From positions 30,979 through 94,978 of the forward strand of contig CAIUAN010000058.1 in NCBI GenBank assembly GCA_903897145.1: DNA of 64,000 bases, written 5' to 3'. How positions within the stretch are numbered: the first letter of the stretch is position 1; each line of letters starts with the position of its first letter. The notes under the pieces are model-generated. The model saw only the letters and a list, made by a program, of their open reading frames with translations. It ran no database searches and was not told where the DNA came from. A program made the position numbers and the translations under genes. Origin of the DNA: an uncultured Bacteroidia bacterium. Lineage in GTDB: Bacteria > Bacteroidota > Bacteroidia > Bacteroidales > Prolixibacteraceae. Of this stretch, positions 16,003 to 25,438 are shown piece after piece.

Positions 16003-16439
16003 TATGAGATGTTTGTTATTTTAAACAAGGATAGATTATACGTCGAAGCTCTAATTTGAAGACCTAAATTTTAAAATTAAGAATGATTAAAAAGACAAAG
16101 GTTAATTTAAGTTTAAATTCTTTGTTGAATTAAGTAAATCTTGCGTCACAAAGTTACAATTATTATAAAATTAATTCTAATTTTGGCCGCTCTTATATCG
16201 CAAATGAATGTGAAGCCATCGGGTTTACCTATTAATTTATAAATCCGATTTTCGAATTTTATTTTGCTTCTTTTTCAAGCTTTTTTATCTAATCGGTTAA
16301 CTGAGATCTAGACTCACTGTTTTTCGTAAGATAGATTATTATTAGGGATTTTTCTTTGATTGACAAAGAACCTGAAACTATTAGTTTGATTAAGAATGTT
16401 TAGGGGTTGTTCGTAATACTTATTATAGTAGTATTTTAA
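16003..16439. other. Divergent intergenic region, 437 bp
   Basis: AT-rich spacer between murK and the DUF4922 gene. One leftward -7 element is visible (16149-16156). I see no exact rightward TAnnTTTG, no RNA gene and no repeat. Confidence 0.5.
16149..16156 (-). promoter_or_regulatory. Candidate -7 element of murK-murQ
   Basis: TAACTTTG on the minus strand, an exact TAnnTTTG match. The leader would be about 140 nt; no -33 box is evident. Confidence 0.4.
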
Positions 16440-17372
16440 ATGGATTTTTCAGAAAAAGCAAGGGCGTTAGTTCAAGAACAGATTGTTGAATGGGATTTAG
16501 CGGGTCGGAATTATGAAGGGTTACGTAGAGTAAGCGTTAAGACTTTTGATTTTGGTGATTACAGCATTGATATTCAATATAATCCAGAGCGAATTAGTTC
16601 TTCTGCATTGCAAAATAAAGTGCAATCACTTGAAGAGCACAACTGTTTCATGTGTGAAAAGAATTTGACTGCTCCACAGAGAAAGATCTCATTCAACGAA
16701 AATTTTAATATTCTAGTTAATCCATTCCCTATTTTCCCCGAACATTTAACAATTGTTGGGGTACAACATCAAGATCAACAAATCCTGAATAGCTTTGAAA
16801 GCATGCTTAACTTGGCATCTCAGCTTAGTAAGTTTGTGATCTATTACAATGGCCCCGAGTGCGGCGCTTCGGCTCCTAAACACCTACATTTTCAAGCTGG
16901 TTTAAAAGGGTTTATCCCGATTGAAAATGATTTTGCAAATGAGATTTGCTGCCGTGAAGTACGCACCATCGATGGCGTAAAAGTATCCCATTGGCCAGAA
17001 TACCAACGGGGGATAATCACTTTAACTGGATCAAGTGCATCGGATCTTAAAGCATGTTTTGATAAAATTTATACCCAACTTCAAATTTTCTCAAATGTGA
17101 ATTCAGAACCAATGCTGAATATGATTGCGGTTTTTGATCGTAAAATTTGGACCGTTCACATCTTCCCGAGATCTGTCTATCGTCCAACTCAATATTTCAA
17201 TGCTGCAAACGATCAATTTTTAATTAGTCCAGCCTCCTTAGATATGGGTGGTTTAATTGTTACACCAAGAGAGGAAGACTTTTTTAAAATTACCGAAGAA
17301 GATGTATTTGATATCTTCGAACAGGTTTGTTTTGATACTCAATCAGTTCTTACGGTTATCAATAAACTTTAG
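16440..17372 (+). CDS. DUF4922 protein, HIT/GalT-like nucleotidyltransferase or phosphorylase
   Basis: A 310-residue Bacteroidota protein of the DUF4922 type, without assigned function. It has two marks of the GalT / Ap4A-phosphorylase / GDP-hexose phosphorylase branch of the HIT superfamily: a metal-like C69-F-M-C72 and the catalytic triad H148-x-H150-x-Q152 in PKHLHFQAG. H150 would carry the nucleotidyl intermediate. It also has the PFPIFPEHLTIV segment typical of these folds. It is divergent from murK-murQ and followed by a glycosidase gene, so a role in activating or salvaging a cell-wall sugar nucleotide is a reasonable inference. There is no signal peptide, so it is cytosolic. Confidence 0.7.
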   Translation: MDFSEKARALVQEQIVEWDLAGRNYEGLRRVSVKTFDFGDYSIDIQYNPERISSSALQNKVQSLEEHNCFMCEKNLTAPQRKISFNENFNILVNPFPIFPEHLTIVGVQHQDQQILNSFESMLNLASQLSKFVIYYNGPECGASAPKHLHFQAGLKGFIPIENDFANEICCREVRTIDGVKVSHWPEYQRGIITLTGSSASDLKACFDKIYTQLQIFSNVNSEPMLNMIAVFDRKIWTVHIFPRSVYRPTQYFNAANDQFLISPASLDMGGLIVTPREEDFFKITEEDVFDIFEQVCFDTQSVLTVINKL

Positions 17373-17529
17373 ACCGATTCGCATTTTTAGCTTTCAGATT
17401 TAACTAGCTGTTAATCATTGTTTTATTTGATGCCTCTGATTTCTTTTGAGTCGGTTATATGTTCATATCCTGGTTTATTACTTTCTGGTCCTCATGAATT
17501 TGTGCTGATCTTATAGTCGGTTGAATTGT

Positions 17530-17537
17530 TAAATTTG
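17530..17537 (+). promoter_or_regulatory. Candidate -7 element of the GHL10 gene (TAAATTTG)
   Basis: Exact TAnnTTTG match 44 bp before the ATG at 17582. A TTTG lies at 17499-17502, but the 27-bp spacing is too long to be convincing. Confidence 0.4.
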
Positions 17538-17581
17538 TAGCTTAGATTTAACTATAAACGAAGATTAACGACCAATCGTTC

Positions 17582-19087
17582 ATGAAAAAAATATTTACCC
17601 TAGCCCTGATCTTTTGTGTGGCTTTAGGATTGAAAGCTGAGAAATTTCCAAAAAGAGAGATGCGGGCGGTGTGGTTGGCTACTGTTGCAAATATCGATTG
17701 GCCATCCTCTGCCTATCTATCCACAAGCCAGCAAAAAAAGGAATTCATTGAATTACTTGACTTATGTAAACAGTATAATCTTAATACTGTAGTTTTTCAA
17801 ATTAGGCCGGCTGCAGACGCATTTTATGCTTCTGAACTTGAGCCTTGGTCGCAATGGCTTACTGGAAAACAAGGTAAAAGCCCTGATCCATTCTATGATC
17901 CACTTACTTTTGCTAGCGCTGAATGTCGTAAAAGAGGGCTTGAACTGCATGTTTGGATTAATCCATATCGGGTAATTAACGACATCAGTAATAATAAAAC
18001 TTCGCCAGAACATATCTCAAACACACACCCATCTTGGTTTATTACGTATGGTAAGACTAAACTTTTTGATCCAGGGCTTCCTCAGACGAGAAATTATGTA
18101 ACTAAAATTGTGTGCGATATCGTTCGCCGTTATGATATCGATGCCGTGCATATCGATGATTATTTCTATCCTTATCGTATCCCAGGATTAGAATTTCCAG
18201 ATGATCAGTCGTTTAGTGATTATCCAAGGGGTTTTGCGGCTAATCAACGAGATGACTGGCGTAGGCATAATGTAGACTTAATTATACAACAGCTCCATGA
18301 TAGCATTAAAACAATTAAGCCATGGGTGCAATTTGGCGTTTCCCCATTCGGAGTTTGGCGCAACCAACATGTTGATCCTTTGGGTTCTAAGACCAAAGCT
18401 GGACAGACAAACTATGATGATCTGTTTGCGGATATCCTTAAATGGGAGAAGAATGGCTGGGTCGATTATGTGACTCCTCAAGTATACTGGGAGATTGGTA
18501 AAGAAATCGCTGATTATAAAGTTATTACTGATTGGTGGAGCAAAAATTCATATGGAACTCAGCTTTTCATTGGTCATGCCTTGTATAAGCTTGATCCGGA
18601 GGCGAAAGAGAGCTCTTGGCATAGTTCAGACGAGATCGTTAACCAAGTATCGCTGAATAGAACCCATCCTGAAATTTCGGGAAGTATGTTTTACAGTGCG
18701 AAGTTTCTTCGGAAAAATCCCTTAGAATTAAAAGAGAAGCTTCTCGACCATGTGTTTATGTTTCCAGCGCTCCCAGTAACAAATAATAGAATCGTGCCAA
18801 TCAAGGCCGATAAACCAATTAATGCTCAATATACATTGAATGGTGGTCAATTGACTCTTTCCTGGGAAAAGGGAAATAATACAAAATCATTTGTAATCTA
18901 TCAATTTCAACGTTGGCATTTTAAAGACTCTAAAAATCCAGCCAGGATATTTCTGACAACTGGGGACAATAGTGTTACTTATGCCTTAGATGAATCGACA
19001 GATCCTTCTGTTTATAAGTATGTTGTGACAGCAATTAGTCCAACGAATAGCGAGAGTGCACCAGTGCGATTGCACCGAGTAAAATAG
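17582..19087 (+). CDS. GHL10-family (DUF187) secreted glycoside hydrolase-like protein
   Basis: A 501-residue exported protein: signal peptide (1-19), then a TIM-barrel of the glycosyl hydrolase-like 10 family (PF02638) at about 25-370, and a fibronectin-III-like C-terminal domain (about 395-501). Family segments seen: REMRAVWLATVANIDWP, VVFQIRPAADAFY, LHVWINPYR, VHIDDYFYPY, FGVSPFGVW and YVTPQVYWEIG. E. coli YngK/DigH of this family cleaves denuded (peptide-free) glycan strands of peptidoglycan. With the NagZ-like, NlpC and murKQ genes around it, a glycan-strand hydrolase role in wall recycling is likely. Confidence 0.85.
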   Translation: MKKIFTLALIFCVALGLKAEKFPKREMRAVWLATVANIDWPSSAYLSTSQQKKEFIELLDLCKQYNLNTVVFQIRPAADAFYASELEPWSQWLTGKQGKSPDPFYDPLTFASAECRKRGLELHVWINPYRVINDISNNKTSPEHISNTHPSWFITYGKTKLFDPGLPQTRNYVTKIVCDIVRRYDIDAVHIDDYFYPYRIPGLEFPDDQSFSDYPRGFAANQRDDWRRHNVDLIIQQLHDSIKTIKPWVQFGVSPFGVWRNQHVDPLGSKTKAGQTNYDDLFADILKWEKNGWVDYVTPQVYWEIGKEIADYKVITDWWSKNSYGTQLFIGHALYKLDPEAKESSWHSSDEIVNQVSLNRTHPEISGSMFYSAKFLRKNPLELKEKLLDHVFMFPALPVTNNRIVPIKADKPINAQYTLNGGQLTLSWEKGNNTKSFVIYQFQRWHFKDSKNPARIFLTTGDNSVTYALDESTDPSVYKYVVTAISPTNSESAPVRLHRVK

Positions 19088-19219
19088 TTTCTGTTTATTT
19101 AACTAAAAAAAACTCCCTGTTTGTGTGGTTTTTTGAAAGTTGAAATCAGAGCGATCAAGGTTTCGTATGCTATCATTCGATTTTTGATTATGGTAGTTTG
19201 AACATTATTTATTTATCCG

Positions 19220-22200
19220 ATGCTAAAGATTAGGCTGTCAGCCATCCTTTTTTTAATGTTCTTACTGCTGAAACTGAACGCTTCTGCGCAGTTTAATCTT
19301 GATAAGTATATCAACCATCCTTGGGTTGATTCTGTTTTTCGTTCGCTGACCCCAGATGAACGCATAGCCCAATTGATCTGGATTGATGTGAAAGATGGAC
19401 AAGATGCTAACAAACAAGAGCATGTTGCCACGCTCCTTCAAAAATACAAATTTGGGGGTTTAGTTTTCTTTGCTGGAACAGCGAAAGCGCAGGTTGATCT
19501 TGTGAATCGGTATCAAGCCCTCTCTAAAGTTCCTTTGATGATCTCTATGGATGCAGAGTGGGGACCAGCCATGCGCCTTGATGATATAGGCGCCTTCCCT
19601 TATAACTTAACCATGGGTGCAGCAGCTGATGACCAACTGATTCAGAATTGCGCAAAGGCTATGGCATCTCAATTAAAAAATCTAGGTGTTCAAGTTAGTC
19701 TGGGGCCAGTAGCAGATATCAATACAGAACCTCAGAATCCAATCATCGGAATTCGTTCATTCGGGGAATCACGTGAATTGGTGACTAGTAGAAGTTTAGC
19801 CTATATGCGCGGTTTGCAAGAAAATGGGGTGATGGCTGTTGCGAAGCACTATCCTGGGCATGGCGATACTAAAAATGATTCTCATCTAACGTTGCCACTC
19901 TTGCCCGTATCTCGTCAACGACTCGATACGATGGAGCTTGTTCCTTTTAAAACGCTCGCAGCTGAAGGTATTGGCGGAATTATGACTGCTCATCTTCGTG
20001 TTCCTGCCCTCGATCTAAAAAGTGAATCCGCCTCAAGTCTGTCTGAAAGTTCTGTAGAAGGAGTTATTCGAAAAGAGTGGAACTATCAAGGATTGATCAT
20101 CACAGACGCAATGAATATGGGTGGTGTAACTAAATTTGGTGCACCAGGTGCGAATGAAGTAATGGCATTAAAAGCTGGGAATGATATCGTTGAGTTTCCT
20201 CTTGATGGAGAAGTTACTCTCAAAGCTATAAAAAAGGCAGTTCGCAAGCGCGTAATCTCGAAGGCGGCAATTAACCTAAAGTGCAGAAGAGCTTTGGCTG
20301 CAAAGTTTTTAGTGGGTTTGAATCATTATAAGCCTCTTCCGACTGAAAATCTTTTGGCGAATCTGAACTCCTCTTCCATCGAATTGTCTCAGCGTCAGCT
20401 AATGGAATCGGCTCTGACTTTATTGGAAAATAAAAATAAACTTATTCCATTACTTGCTCTGGATACACTTCATGTGGCCTCTTTGTCTATTGGGGCAACA
20501 GAGACGACCTCATTTCAGAGAATGTTAAGCAATTATTCTCTGGTTGATCATTTCAGTCTACCTGCTAATTTTACGGAGGCTGAGGCAAGTCAATTAATTT
20601 TAAAGTTAAAGCCTTATAATTTGATAATAACAGGTATTCACTCTTTGTATGAATGCAGAGACAGGCCAACTTTCAAAAGAGGTAAGACAGTCGCAGTAAA
20701 ATCTACAGCACCATATGGCGCGGATGATAATCTTGCTCTGTTGTTGCCTAAAATTTCAAAACTTAGTCGTTCCATCGTTGTGTTTTTTGCAAATCCATAT
20801 GCCATAAATGAACTTAAGAATCTGGGTGATCCCGAAGGACTTCTTGTAGGTTATCAAAATTCTAGGATTTCTCAGGAATTAGCTGCCCAACTTATCTTTG
20901 GGGGCATTGGTGCTTCAGGTAAGTTACCTGTATCGCTTGGATCAAGATATGCAGTGGGCTCAGGATTGAAAATCAATTCCGCCATACGAATGAAATATAC
21001 GCTTCCGGAGGAGGTTGGGTTAAATACTTCTTTATTAGGAAATAGCATTGATTCAATTGTAAGCATTGGATTAACAGCAAAGGCTTATCCAGGTTGTAAT
21101 GTGCTAATTGCGAAAGATGGCAACATCATCTTTCAAAAGGCTTATGGTTATCATACTTATGAGAGTAAAAGGGCCTCTGAATTGGATGATATCTATGATC
21201 TTGCTTCCGTTACCAAAGCCGCCGGAGCATTACCTGCATTGATTAAACTTAATGACGAAGGCAAATTTTCAATCGATGATAGATTTTCAACCTATTGGCC
21301 AGATTGGAAAAATAGCTTATTGCATAAGTCTAATAAAAATGACCTGACAATTCGGGAGCTGTTAGCGCATCAAAGCGGTTTAATTCCCTTTATCTCATTC
21401 TGGAAAGAGTCCATGGAAAATAATAACTTTTCAAAAAAATGGTATCAAAATACGAAAGATAGCAATTTTGATCTTGAAGTTATTCCAGGGCTTTATTTAA
21501 ACAATAAGTTTAAGGATTTTGTATATGCTCAAATTCTAAAATCACCTCTGAAGAATAGAGGGAAATATGTATATAGTGATCTTTCTTTTTTGCTCTGGCC
21601 CGAAGTGATTACCAAGCTTTCAGGTATTAAATATACTGATTACTTAGATGAGTATTTTTATAAGCCGCTGGGTGCTTCAACGACAACCTATCTCCCTTTT
21701 AAAAAGTTTTCAGATGATCGATTAGTGCCAACTGAAGACGATGCGGTGTTTCGCAAAGTATTGTTAAAAAATAGTGTCGACGATGAAGCGGCAGCTGTTC
21801 TTGGCGGCGTCTCAGGCAATGCTGGACTATATTCTTCAGCAAACGATTTGTCCAAGATAGTACAACTTTTTTTGCAAGAAGGTTCTTATGGAGGTAAGGA
21901 ATATTTTAAGCGCTCAACTTTTCGGCAATTTAACCAGACTCAGTTTCCGCAGAATAGGAGAGGATTAGGTTTTGATAAGCCATCGCTGGAGGATATACAG
22001 GTTGACAAGAAGAATAAATACCCTTGCTTTTCTGCTTCTCCACAAAGTTTTGGTCATTCAGGATTTACTGGAACCTTCTTTTGGGCTGATCCATTCAATG
22101 GCTTACTCTATATATTCTTGTCAAATCGCGTTCATCCTTCGCGAGAGAATAATAAGCTAAGTGAGTTAAATATTCGCACTGAGATCTTGCAAGTTGTATA

Positions 22201-22234
22201 CGATCAGCTAAATCAAGTGCAGATCACGAAGTAA
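19220..22234 (+). CDS. NagZ-type GH3 beta-N-acetylglucosaminidase fused to a serine hydrolase (beta-lactamase fold)
   Basis: A 1004-residue exported fusion with signal peptide (about 1-23, ending NASAQ). Residues 30-390 are a GH3 barrel of the NagZ kind: K209-H210 starts KHYPGHGDTKNDSH, whose Asp/His pair is the NagZ acid/base signature, and D296 in TDAMNM is the likely nucleophile. Residues 390-590 are a GH3 C-terminal alpha/beta domain. Residues 610-1004 are a class C beta-lactamase / esterase fold with S663-V-T-K666 (SxxK), YSDLSFLL in place of YxN and a late HSGFTG. NagZ removes GlcNAc from muropeptides; the second half could be a D-stereospecific peptidase or esterase. This fusion recurs in Bacteroidota. 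Confidence 0.88.
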   Translation: MLKIRLSAILFLMFLLLKLNASAQFNLDKYINHPWVDSVFRSLTPDERIAQLIWIDVKDGQDANKQEHVATLLQKYKFGGLVFFAGTAKAQVDLVNRYQALSKVPLMISMDAEWGPAMRLDDIGAFPYNLTMGAAADDQLIQNCAKAMASQLKNLGVQVSLGPVADINTEPQNPIIGIRSFGESRELVTSRSLAYMRGLQENGVMAVAKHYPGHGDTKNDSHLTLPLLPVSRQRLDTMELVPFKTLAAEGIGGIMTAHLRVPALDLKSESASSLSESSVEGVIRKEWNYQGLIITDAMNMGGVTKFGAPGANEVMALKAGNDIVEFPLDGEVTLKAIKKAVRKRVISKAAINLKCRRALAAKFLVGLNHYKPLPTENLLANLNSSSIELSQRQLMESALTLLENKNKLIPLLALDTLHVASLSIGATETTSFQRMLSNYSLVDHFSLPANFTEAEASQLILKLKPYNLIITGIHSLYECRDRPTFKRGKTVAVKSTAPYGADDNLALLLPKISKLSRSIVVFFANPYAINELKNLGDPEGLLVGYQNSRISQELAAQLIFGGIGASGKLPVSLGSRYAVGSGLKINSAIRMKYTLPEEVGLNTSLLGNSIDSIVSIGLTAKAYPGCNVLIAKDGNIIFQKAYGYHTYESKRASELDDIYDLASVTKAAGALPALIKLNDEGKFSIDDRFSTYWPDWKNSLLHKSNKNDLTIRELLAHQSGLIPFISFWKESMENNNFSKKWYQNTKDSNFDLEVIPGLYLNNKFKDFVYAQILKSPLKNRGKYVYSDLSFLLWPEVITKLSGIKYTDYLDEYFYKPLGASTTTYLPFKKFSDDRLVPTEDDAVFRKVLLKNSVDDEAAAVLGGVSGNAGLYSSANDLSKIVQLFLQEGSYGGKEYFKRSTFRQFNQTQFPQNRRGLGFDKPSLEDIQVDKKNKYPCFSASPQSFGHSGFTGTFFWADPFNGLLYIFLSNRVHPSRENNKLSELNIRTEILQVVYDQLNQVQITK

Positions 22235-22301
22235 GGAAAGAATTCAGATTAAAGCAATTGCTTTTGATCGTTAACGAACTAATTAGCAACTTAATAATTG
22301 C

Positions 22302-22309
22302 TATTTTTG
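22302..22309 (+). promoter_or_regulatory. Candidate -7 element of the NlpC/P60 gene (TATTTTTG)
   Basis: Exact TAnnTTTG match 32 bp before the ATG at 22341. No -33 box is clear; the gene may also be read through from upstream. Confidence 0.4.
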
Positions 22310-22340
22310 TTAAAAGACAATTATAAATACGATTTCAGTT

Positions 22341-23507
22341 ATGAGGTATGCGATCATTCTTTCAGTCCTTAGTATTTTATCGTTATGCAGTTGCCAAGCT
22401 CAGCCATTAGAGCCGTTGCAGCATGAAATCGATAGTATATCAAAGAATTGGCTTCCAGATAAGCGAGTAGGAGTTTGTAATTTTACCCTTGTTGAACATA
22501 CAGGTAACACCTTAATCTTAAAAGGTGAATCTCTTTTCCCTCAGGCTAAGGTTGAGGTGTTAAAGTTGTTGCAAATTAAAGGTCTCAATGTGGTGGATAG
22601 TGTATTGCTATTACCTGATACCCTTCATGTGAGCAAAGTATGGGGCCTAGTAACTTTGAGTATCGCTAATATGCGTGCTAAGCCTTCACACGCTTCTGAG
22701 ATGTTATCTCAGGCTATAATGGGCACTCCGGTGCGGATATTGAAAAATTACGAGGGTTGGATCTTTATTCAAACACCCGATAATTATGTGGGTTGGACAA
22801 ATAAATCAGCCGTTCATCAGCTATCTTTTGACGCATTAGAAAATTGGCGTAAATCAGATCGGATCATAAATACTAGCTCAGAAGGGAATGTCTTTGCTGA
22901 TTCAAAACACTCCATCGTACTTAGTGATCTTGTTGCTGGCGCAATCTTGGTAAAAAAAGGTCAATCAAAAGGTTCGACAAGTGTCCTACTTCCTGATGGC
23001 CGTGCGGGCTTTGTCGCAGATGCCAATTGGATTCATTTTAATCGTTGGAGAGATACAGCTTCCTTGCATAGCGACCGCATGGTTTTAACAGGAAAACAAT
23101 TAATGGGATTTCCCTACTTATGGGGTGGCACATCATCTAAAGGGATGGATTGCAGCGGTTTTATCAAAACGATATGCTTATTAAATGGTGTGATCGTGGA
23201 GCGAGATGCATCCCAACAAGTACATCATGGATTAGAAATAGATATCTCTGACGGATGGGATAAATTACAAAAAGGTGATTTGTTATTTTTTGGATCCAAG
23301 CTAACGAAAAGGGTGAACCATGTAGGTCTGTATATTGGCGACAGCGAGGTTCTTCATGAATCTGGTAGTGTGCATATTAATAGCTTGGATAAGAAAAGAT
23401 CGAATTATAATAATGAGTTATATGATAACCTCCTTGCTGCTCGCAGAGTAATTGGTTACTCTTCTCAGAAAGGTATCGTACCACTTAAATTGCATAAATG
23501 GTATTGA
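22341..23507 (+). CDS. NlpC/P60 peptidase lipoprotein (YkfC-like)
   Basis: A 388-residue exported cysteine peptidase. The N-terminus is a lipoprotein signal (LSLCSCQ). Two SH3b-like domains follow, including IANMRAKPSHASEM and GWIFIQTPDNYVGW. The NlpC/P60 domain occupies about 255-375, with C271 in MDCSGF, H327 in NHVGLYIG and a following H in LHESG. The layout matches YkfC-type gamma-D-glutamyl-L-diamino acid endopeptidases, which cut L-Ala-gamma-D-Glu off muropeptides. The dipeptide epimerase encoded 42 bp downstream would take the product, which supports this assignment. Confidence 0.88.
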   Translation: MRYAIILSVLSILSLCSCQAQPLEPLQHEIDSISKNWLPDKRVGVCNFTLVEHTGNTLILKGESLFPQAKVEVLKLLQIKGLNVVDSVLLLPDTLHVSKVWGLVTLSIANMRAKPSHASEMLSQAIMGTPVRILKNYEGWIFIQTPDNYVGWTNKSAVHQLSFDALENWRKSDRIINTSSEGNVFADSKHSIVLSDLVAGAILVKKGQSKGSTSVLLPDGRAGFVADANWIHFNRWRDTASLHSDRMVLTGKQLMGFPYLWGGTSSKGMDCSGFIKTICLLNGVIVERDASQQVHHGLEIDISDGWDKLQKGDLLFFGSKLTKRVNHVGLYIGDSEVLHESGSVHINSLDKKRSNYNNELYDNLLAARRVIGYSSQKGIVPLKLHKWY

Positions 23508-23549
23508 TTTATAAATTTTAGTAGAATAAATAAACACAGGTATATACCG

Positions 23550-24692
23550 ATGAGTCGAAGAAATTTTATAAAAGTAAGTGGGCTATTAGCGGGGTCATTA
23601 GCCTTTCCAGTTATAGATTCAGTAAATGCAGCTAATGGTTCGAAAAAGAGGCATGCACAAGGTAAATCAATTCTGAAGTTGAGATTCAAACCCTACGAAC
23701 TGCAATTAAAGCACGTATTTACCATTGCCACTAGTTCTAGAACGACCACTCCGGTGATGCTGGTTGAAATAGAATACGACGGAATTATTGGTTATGGCGA
23801 GGCAAGTATGCCTCCTTATCTTGGAGAGAGTCATAAATCGGTGACAGAGTTTCTCAATAAGGTTGATCTATCGGCTTTTCATGATCCATTTGAGCTGGAG
23901 ACTATTATTGCTTATATCGATAGTCTAGACAAGGGTAATTATGCTGCAAAGGCCTCGGTCGATATTGCTTTACATGATTTAGTTGGCAAGATATTGCAAA
24001 AGCCATGGCATAAGCTCTGGGGGCTCGATGCGACTAAAACGCCAAACACTAGTTTTACTATTGGAATAGATACTCCTGAAGTTGTGAAGCAGAAAGTGGG
24101 AGAGGCTTCTGAGTTTAAAATCTTAAAGGTTAAATTGGGTCGTGAGACAGATAAAGAGATGATTCAAGCGATTCGGTCTATGACTGATGTCCCCATTTGT
24201 GTCGATGTAAATCAAGGATGGAAAGATCGCAATATGGCGCTGGATATGATCCATTGGTTGGCTGAGAGAGGTGTTGTTTTTGTTGAACAACCCATGAGTA
24301 AATATGCTATTGACGATATGGCTTGGTTAACCGAGCATAGTCCGCTACCTACTATGGCGGATGAAGCAGTTCAGACTATCTATGATGTTCTAGCAACTCA
24401 TAAAGTGTATTCGGGTATAAACATCAAGCTGATGAAGTGTGGTGGCATGCGAAATGCTCATAAGATGGCCAATATGGCCAAAACGATGGGAATGAAGGTA
24501 ATGGTTGGGTGCATGACTGAAACCTCTTGTGCAATCTCAGCTGCGGCACAATTAGCACCATTGGCAGATTGGGCAGATTTAGATGGTAATCTTTTGATCA
24601 ATAATGATCTTTATGATGGCATGACCATTGTAAATGGAAAGGTTACACTGAATGATTTACCAGGAATCGGCATTCAACTTAAAAAAGCCTAA
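23550..24692 (+). CDS. L-Ala-D/L-Glu epimerase (dipeptide epimerase, enolase superfamily)
   Basis: A 380-residue enolase-superfamily enzyme of the muconate-lactonizing subgroup (YcjG/YkfB type). All catalytic residues are present: K193 and K195 in LKVKLG, metal ligands D219, E246 and D271, and K293 in NIKLMKCGG. The N-terminus SRRNFIK plus a hydrophobic stretch is a Tat-like or lipid-free export signal, so it may act outside the cytoplasm, unlike E. coli YcjG. It would convert L-Ala-D-Glu, released by the NlpC/P60 enzyme encoded just upstream, to L-Ala-L-Glu. Confidence 0.88.
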   Translation: MSRRNFIKVSGLLAGSLAFPVIDSVNAANGSKKRHAQGKSILKLRFKPYELQLKHVFTIATSSRTTTPVMLVEIEYDGIIGYGEASMPPYLGESHKSVTEFLNKVDLSAFHDPFELETIIAYIDSLDKGNYAAKASVDIALHDLVGKILQKPWHKLWGLDATKTPNTSFTIGIDTPEVVKQKVGEASEFKILKVKLGRETDKEMIQAIRSMTDVPICVDVNQGWKDRNMALDMIHWLAERGVVFVEQPMSKYAIDDMAWLTEHSPLPTMADEAVQTIYDVLATHKVYSGINIKLMKCGGMRNAHKMANMAKTMGMKVMVGCMTETSCAISAAAQLAPLADWADLDGNLLINNDLYDGMTIVNGKVTLNDLPGIGIQLKKA

Positions 24693-24781
24693 GTTGAAAA
24701 TGTTTTATTTGATTAACTTTTTGATTTATATATAATTAAATCTACTTGTTTAATTATTTTATTTATTGTGATTGAGTTTAT

Positions 24782-25438
24782 TTAATGAATATAATTAGTG
24801 GACGGTAAAGTAAAATACTTCAATTTTTCAGGATCGTCTTTGAGATTGTCTGAAGCATAGGAATGTATTTTTTCCATTAAACTAAACAGTTCCTTAATAT
24901 TCTGTTTGTAAGTATTAGTATGCTCCTGAGCTCTTTTCATCTCTCGCAGCAATTCGTCGTGAACTTGATTGATCTTATTCGATAGACTAAGAATACCCTC
25001 AAGCGTGCAATCGGGACAATTCGCAGCGACTAAATATTTATTTCGTTCATGAATGATCGCTATTGTTCTCTCAAGCAGACTTCTCATTTCGGCATGATCC
25101 TGCTTAATACGCTCCATCTCAACATATCCATATTGTTCTGATAGTTCAGAATCATAGGGGAATGCTTTTTGAAGATAAAAACGGAACACAATTAAATAGG
25201 CCCGCGCTTGATCCGTTAATTCTTCTAAAGACACGAGATAAGATTGCGTTTTCTGTGCTGAATCTTGAATTTTATGCTGAGATTGAACCTCATAAAACAA
25301 CGCTTTAAATCGATAGATAAAAGCCTCATCAAGCGGCATGACATTGTCAGCACTTCGTAAGTACTTTTCCTTAAGGTGTTTTTTAAATCCGAAGGCAATA
25401 TTCAGTATTTCCTGATCGGGGTAGCTTGAGATATTCAT
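24782..25438 (-). CDS. Coiled-coil protein of unknown function
   Basis: A 218-residue soluble, mostly helical protein with no signal peptide or membrane segment. I recognise no family. Long charged helices fill about 60-130 (ending in EMERIKQDHAEMRSLLERT) and 155-205. A single C-P-D-C pair sits at about residue 139-142 between the two coiled regions, possibly a metal or redox site. It lies convergent to the epimerase gene and 301 bp downstream of tonB on the same strand; no function can be inferred. Confidence 0.6.
   Translation of the reverse strand: MNISSYPDQEILNIAFGFKKHLKEKYLRSADNVMPLDEAFIYRFKALFYEVQSQHKIQDSAQKTQSYLVSLEELTDQARAYLIVFRFYLQKAFPYDSELSEQYGYVEMERIKQDHAEMRSLLERTIAIIHERNKYLVAANCPDCTLEGILSLSNKINQVHDELLREMKRAQEHTNTYKQNIKELFSLMEKIHSYASDNLKDDPEKLKYFTLPSTNYIH

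Noticed and set aside
16003..16439. Possible small RNA or tRNA in the murK/DUF4922 gap
   Set aside because: No cloverleaf, CCA end or strong hairpin with T-run is visible.
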